Shown here one piece after another: positions 60,925 through 64,000 of a stretch of DNA of 64,000 nucleotides. A model generated the notes under the pieces. The model searched no databases and was not told where the DNA came from. It saw nothing but the letters and a program-made list of their open reading frames with translations. Each line of letters begins with the position of its first letter. Within the stretch, counting starts at the first letter, position 1. The stretch is from VBDM01 sp964430565. GTDB taxonomy: Bacteria > Pseudomonadota > Gammaproteobacteria > Burkholderiales > SG8-39. Where the stretch lies: the NCBI GenBank assembly GCA_964430565.1, contig CAYSFD010000051.1:310001-374000 (forward strand), read 5' to 3'. The position numbers were made by a program, and so were the translations under genes.

Positions 60925-61162
60925 GATCGGCGCCGTCGCTGGCGTGCTCACCACGGCCGCTTTCATTCCCCAGGTATGGCGCATCTGGACAACGCGCTCG
61001 GCGCGCGACCTGTCCCTGACCATGTATCTGACCTTCACTTCGGGCGTGGCGCTGTGGTTCGTATACGGCCTGGAGCTCGGCGCCTGGCCGATCATTGCAT
61101 GCAACGGATTGACGCTGTTGCTCGCCGGGACGGTGCTGGCGATGAAACTCAGGTTCGGCTAA
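60911..61162 (+). CDS. SemiSWEET-type sugar transporter
   Basis: 83 residues with three membrane spans (about 4-22, 38-57, 61-80) and the PQ motif AAFIPQVWRIWTTRSARDLS in span 1, as in bacterial SemiSWEETs, which dimerise to carry small sugars. It overlaps the acyl-CoA synthetase fragment by four bases. Confidence 0.85.
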   Translation: MNVDLIGAVAGVLTTAAFIPQVWRIWTTRSARDLSLTMYLTFTSGVALWFVYGLELGAWPIIACNGLTLLLAGTVLAMKLRFG

Positions 61163-61173
61163 TCTGACACGCC

Positions 61174-61812
61174 ATGAAGCTCTACACATTCTTCCGTTCC
61201 TCGGCGTCGTTTCGCGTGCGCATCGCGATGAACTTCAAGGGGCTCAAATACGAGCCGGCGCTCATCAGCCTTCCGAAGGCGGAGCACCTCGAGGCGAAGT
61301 ACAAATCGGTCAACTCCCAAGGTCTGGTCCCGGCGCTCGATGACGCGGGACACATTCTCACCCAGTCGCTCGCGATCATGGAATACCTCGACGAGGTTCA
61401 CCCAGGACCGAAGCTATTGCCCTCCGACCCGCTCGACCGCGCGTATGTGCGTGCCTTGTCGCAGATCGTCGCCTGCGAAATCCATCCGCTCAACAACCAG
61501 CGCACCCTGAAGCACATCCGCGCGGCATACAAGCTGGACGAGGAGGGCGTCAACGCCTGGTACCGCCATTGGATCGCCGACGGATTCCGGATGTTGGAGT
61601 CGTTCCTCAATGACAACAGGAAGAGCGGGAAATACTGCTTCCGCGATCAGATCACGATGGCCGATTGCTGCCTAGTGCCGCAGGTGTTCAACGCGCAGCG
61701 CTACAACTGCGACCTGAAGCCCTATCCGACGGTCATGCGGATACACGAGGCGTGCATGAAGCTGGAGCCCTTCATCCAGGCCCAGCCCTCGAAGCAACCC
61801 GACGCGGTATGA
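61174..61812 (+). CDS. maiA: Maleylacetoacetate isomerase (zeta-class GST)
   Basis: 212 residues. KLYTFFRSSASFRVRIAMNF is the zeta-GST signature, then NSQGLVPAL, QSLAIMEYLDEVHP, ACEIHPLNNQR and ITMADCCLVPQVFNAQRY. It isomerises maleylacetoacetate with glutathione in tyrosine/homogentisate catabolism. No hmgA or fahA neighbours are visible here. It overlaps the next small frame by four bases. Confidence 0.9.
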   Translation: MKLYTFFRSSASFRVRIAMNFKGLKYEPALISLPKAEHLEAKYKSVNSQGLVPALDDAGHILTQSLAIMEYLDEVHPGPKLLPSDPLDRAYVRALSQIVACEIHPLNNQRTLKHIRAAYKLDEEGVNAWYRHWIADGFRMLESFLNDNRKSGKYCFRDQITMADCCLVPQVFNAQRYNCDLKPYPTVMRIHEACMKLEPFIQAQPSKQPDAV

Positions 61813-61988
61813 CAGTAACGACGACCGCCCGGCGACCGGCAGCCAACCGTGCCGGAGCACGCGAAGCAACGCCGACCCCCAAATCGACCGCTTACGGGCG
61901 TGCCGTGCTGCGCGCTATAGACCGCATGAAAGCTGCCGGCCCGTGGAAATTCGCCCCGAAATCGAGTGACCGCTACTTCAAGCGGTGA
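61809..61988 (+). CDS. Small basic hypothetical protein, possible antitoxin
   Basis: 59 residues: a low-complexity Arg/Ala/Thr-rich start, then YGRAVLRAIDRMKAAGPWKF and a short basic end. It starts in an ATGA overlap with maiA and its stop overlaps the GTG of a truncated PIN-domain frame. That arrangement is what a vapB-like antitoxin gene would show, but I do not recognise the sequence. Confidence 0.4.
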   Translation: MTVTTTARRPAANRAGAREATPTPKSTAYGRAVLRAIDRMKAAGPWKFAPKSSDRYFKR

Positions 61989-62158
61989 AGTACCTGCTCG
62001 ATACCTGTATTGTCGAAGCGCTCCTCAAAGCGGAACCCGGGCACGAGAACATTCGCCGTCGAATTGCGGCTGCTCGTGGTGCGCGGCTCGCCGCGCTCGA
62101 CGCGGAAATGCAGACGGACGCCCGCTCGCAGCGCGTCCGGCACCACCGCAATGTTTGA
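61985..62158 (+). pseudogene. Truncated PIN-domain (VapC-like) gene
   Basis: The GTG overlaps the preceding stop. The frame begins KYLLDTCIVEALLKAEPGHE, the usual PIN/VapC N-terminus with the first catalytic Asp. After about 25 codons it loses similarity and stops at 57 residues, so the other acidic residues are missing and the toxin is dead. Confidence 0.6.
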
Positions 62159-62364
62159 AGGCGCTACTTAGCGCGACGGGCGGCGTCAAGAGCAACGCCG
62201 ACAATGACGAGCACGACGGCAAACATAGCGCTCGATATCGCAGCTATGGCGAACAGCACGGAGCTCGATGTACGTGGCAGATACCGAAGAGGTACCGCAT
62301 GTGAGGGCAACGACAACGGCCATTGCCCGCATGAGCTACCCAACGTCTGTCTTCGAACGCGTGG
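62159..62364. other. Gap without a convincing gene
   Basis: About 200 bases of probable debris. On the minus strand a short hydrophobic stretch (SSVLFAIAAISSAMFAVVLV) could be a single membrane span, but it has no clear start or ribosome site. Confidence 0.35.
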
Positions 62365-62598
62365 TTAGCCGGCAGCTTCTTGCAGCGAGCGCACTGCAAT
62401 GAGGTCTTTGTCCCCAACTTGCCGAAGATCCTCGGTGTGCAGCGTGAGTAGTGCTTGGGTACGGCCGGAGGCAGCCACAAACTCGACCTCAAATGCATCG
62501 GATGCGTGCACCTCTACGATCGCCCCGAGATCGCCACGGCAAAGCTTGGCGTCCGGAACATCGTGAGTGAGAGCGACGGTGTCGAGTAGCTTGTACAT
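62365..62598 (-). CDS. DUF4926-domain protein
   Basis: 77 residues: YKLLDTVALTHDVPDAKLCR, then GDLGAIVEVHASDAFEVEFV and LLTLHTEDLRQV. This is a small SH3-like barrel family of unknown function, often encoded just after a DUF6883 gene as it is here (5-base gap). The pair behaves like a small two-gene module, possibly toxin-antitoxin, though this is not proven. Confidence 0.75.
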   Translation of the reverse strand: MYKLLDTVALTHDVPDAKLCRGDLGAIVEVHASDAFEVEFVAASGRTQALLTLHTEDLRQVGDKDLIAVRSLQEAAG

Positions 62599-62603
62599 GG
62601 CTC

Positions 62604-62932
62604 ACTCCGGAAATGCAGTGACGAGCGCGGGTTGCTCCTTGTCCAGTGGCAGCAACCAGACCGAAATAAAGCGGCCTTTGCGCCCGGACGGTCCGATCAG
62701 GATACCACTGACCTCGTAACGTCTGGCCATAGGGAGTGAGCCGGCCGGGCCTTACATCGCCAGTGCGCGCAAGGGCGAGCAGATCATCACGCAGGCGTTG
62801 CCAACTCTCAGGCGCGTAACCTAGCGCGAAGAAGACCGCAGCCTTGAAGCGCCCGATTGGGTGGCTAGCAGACAGAAGGTAGTCACGGACTTTCGAAGGC
62901 TCGACTACGGCGCGGTCCGCATAGGGAAGCAT
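62604..62932 (-). pseudogene. DUF6883-like gene broken by a frameshift
   Basis: The frame opens MLPYADRAVVEPSKVRDYLL and stays similar to DUF6883 proteins to PYGQT (near residue 72). The next residues in this frame are out of register, while the neighbouring frame from about base 62717 gives YEVSGILIGPSGRKGRFISV, then WLLPLDKEQPALVTAFPE and a stop at 62604. One extra base in the aa pair at 62718-62719 explains the break. It is either a true pseudogene or a sequencing indel. Confidence 0.72.
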
Positions 62933-63064
62933 GCCGAAGTGTACTAGGGTGCTGGTAACTGGCGGCTAACGTCCGGCACTTCCTCAGAATTCCAAGTCTT
63001 GTCGTCGAGAACTGGCTCCAGTCGGAGTGATTGTTTCACCGCTGGCTGTTCTGCTAGGAGGCTG

Positions 63065-63817
63065 CTACTGCTTGAAACCGGGCCGGGGCTCGACGCGCGG
63101 CGCCTCCGGCCCGGCCTTTCTCGCCACGAACAGGACGTTGGAGAACGGGGTGCCCTCGCTCATCGGCTGCGCTTCGACGGAGAAACCGCGTCCCGCAAGC
63201 TCGGCGATCCACTCGGCAGCGCTTCGGTAATGCAGTTGCGGCCTGAACTCGCCGCGCAGGGCGGCGGCGAAGCGCTCGCTCCACCGGCTCATCGCGAACG
63301 CGAATCCGCCGCCGGCATCGGTTTCGCGCACCAATAGCAGCCCGCCGCCGGCAAGCGCTCCCGCGGCCTTGTCGAGCAGGCGCTCCTGCTCCTCTTTGGC
63401 AAGATAGAAGAGCACGTCCAGCATGGTGATCACCGAGCATTCCGGCAATTCCAGCTCGCGCAGGTCGCCTTGAACTACCTGCACGCCATCGCCGAGCGCC
63501 AGGCGCGCGGCTCGCACCTGACGCTCGCTCAACTCGATCCCCCGCGAGCCGAGGTTCAACGGAGGCGCGGGCCAATCGTGCGGCCACAGTCCGGCCTGGT
63601 ACTGCTCCTTCGCCGCCTTGAGCAGCGACAACAGAATGCCCTGGCCGCAACCCAGGTCGAGCAGACTTCCCCGGTCCGGCAACAGCCCGCGGCGCAGTAG
63701 GGAAAAGAAGACCGGGTCGTGGCGCAGCTTGCCCCTGGCAAAATGCCACGCGTATTTTCCTGCCGCGACATAGGGCCGCGTCGCGGCCTCGAACAGCGGC
63801 TTCAGCTGAGGATCCAT
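63065..63817 (-). CDS. Class I SAM-dependent methyltransferase
   Basis: 250 residues. Motif I SLLDLGCGQGILLSLL, an acidic post-I strand GIELSERQVRAARLAL, VVQGDLRELELPECSVITML (motif II region) and LFYLAKEEQERLLDKAAGAL with GGGLLLVRETDAGGG. The substrate is unknown. The N-terminus (FARGKLRHDPVFFSLLRRGL) is shared with methyltransferases encoded near polyketide/lipid or aryl polyene genes, which hints at a lipid or acyl role. Confidence 0.8.
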   Translation of the reverse strand: MDPQLKPLFEAATRPYVAAGKYAWHFARGKLRHDPVFFSLLRRGLLPDRGSLLDLGCGQGILLSLLKAAKEQYQAGLWPHDWPAPPLNLGSRGIELSERQVRAARLALGDGVQVVQGDLRELELPECSVITMLDVLFYLAKEEQERLLDKAAGALAGGGLLLVRETDAGGGFAFAMSRWSERFAAALRGEFRPQLHYRSAAEWIAELAGRGFSVEAQPMSEGTPFSNVLFVARKAGPEAPRVEPRPGFKQ

Positions 63818-63944
63818 AGGATGGCCGAGTTGTGCTTAGGGAAGGGGCTACGGGGGGGCCGTGGGCATCCTGCTGACGACCGAGTTTAGCGGCGCGCTGG
63901 CGAAGCGCAGCGACGTCAGCACTCGCGTCCGTCTCGAACGCGTA

Positions 63945-63999
63945 GCTAGGCCTCAAAGTCCTTGAAGAACCCATGCTCGATCTCGTACGTCGTAATTGG
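63945..63999 (-). CDS. C-terminal end of an unidentified gene, 5' part beyond the window
   Basis: Reading leftwards from the window edge, one frame gives PITTYEIEHGFFKDFEA and a stop at 63945. The residue mix looks coding, but the piece is too short to name. The frame and existence should be judged with the adjoining sequence. Confidence 0.3.
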
Positions 64000-64000
64000 T

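Noticed and set aside
1..64000. CRISPR arrays, tRNA or rRNA genes
   Set aside because: No regularly spaced repeats and no recognisable tRNA T-loops or rRNA segments were seen on either strand.

Overview
The window is a GC-rich bacterial chromosome segment, most likely from a betaproteobacterium (Rhodocyclales/Burkholderiales-like). The signs are a Bug-type TctC/TctB/TctA tricarboxylate transporter, a bpt-aat N-end-rule pair, an nth-rnfB-pyrD block, an AmtB with a cleavable leader, and many 4-bp ATGA gene overlaps. I see no tRNA, rRNA, CRISPR array or intact insertion sequence. All functional names come from reading motifs by eye; no database search was possible.

Layout. 0-16 kb is housekeeping and envelope: partial metY, an ankyrin membrane protein, greB, a double-domain M16 peptidase, an M48 peptidase/DUF898 pair, htpG, a PAS-GGDEF-EAL protein, an Ig/PQQ-type lipoprotein dehydrogenase and ggt. 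16.2-32.4 kb is the most striking part: an Old-Yellow-Enzyme-type Fe-S flavoprotein with two small partners, followed by two parallel redox modules. Module A has NfnA-like, NfnB-like, KorA-type gamma-alpha, KorB-type beta, and a large protein with a TPP-like fold and a C-terminal ferredoxin. Module B has a fused gamma-delta subunit, a fused alpha-beta subunit, then second NfnA- and NfnB-like genes. Each of the three transcription units is preceded by an FNR/ANR-type box (TTGAN-N4-NTCAA), so the cluster is probably switched on without oxygen. A plausible role is moving electrons from 2-oxoacids to ferredoxin and on to NAD(P)H, or the reverse, to support demanding anaerobic reductions. The cluster lies between two decayed copies of the same ggt/mcp gene junction, which suggests insertion as a block.

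32.4-45.7 kb holds toxin-antitoxin genes and remnants (orphan mazE with a mazF stub, DUF4258 with a cysteine-free YgiT-like partner, vapBC), a chemoreceptor, a peroxiredoxin, a PilB/GspE ATPase, the Tct transporter, a MoxR/VWA pair and an amidase. 45.7-53.1 kb is mostly housekeeping: nth, rnfB, pyrD, bpt, aat, a Tat Rieske protein, amtB, a Nudix hydrolase and a HAD dehalogenase. 53.2-57.3 kb is a second notable system: an NCS2 nucleobase permease with a GHKL-like C-terminal extension, in one operon with an RsbW-like kinase joined in frame to an RsbV-like STAS domain, divergent from an RsbU-like PP2C phosphatase with a cNMP-type domain.

57.4-64 kb begins with an acyl-CoA synthetase whose 3' end is duplicated around an inserted abiEi-abiEii-hsdR' defence fragment, then a SemiSWEET, maiA, more toxin-antitoxin debris and a methyltransferase. 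A recurring theme is duplicated gene 3' ends (EAL, ggt/mcp, acyl-CoA synthetase) at junctions where DNA was gained or lost.
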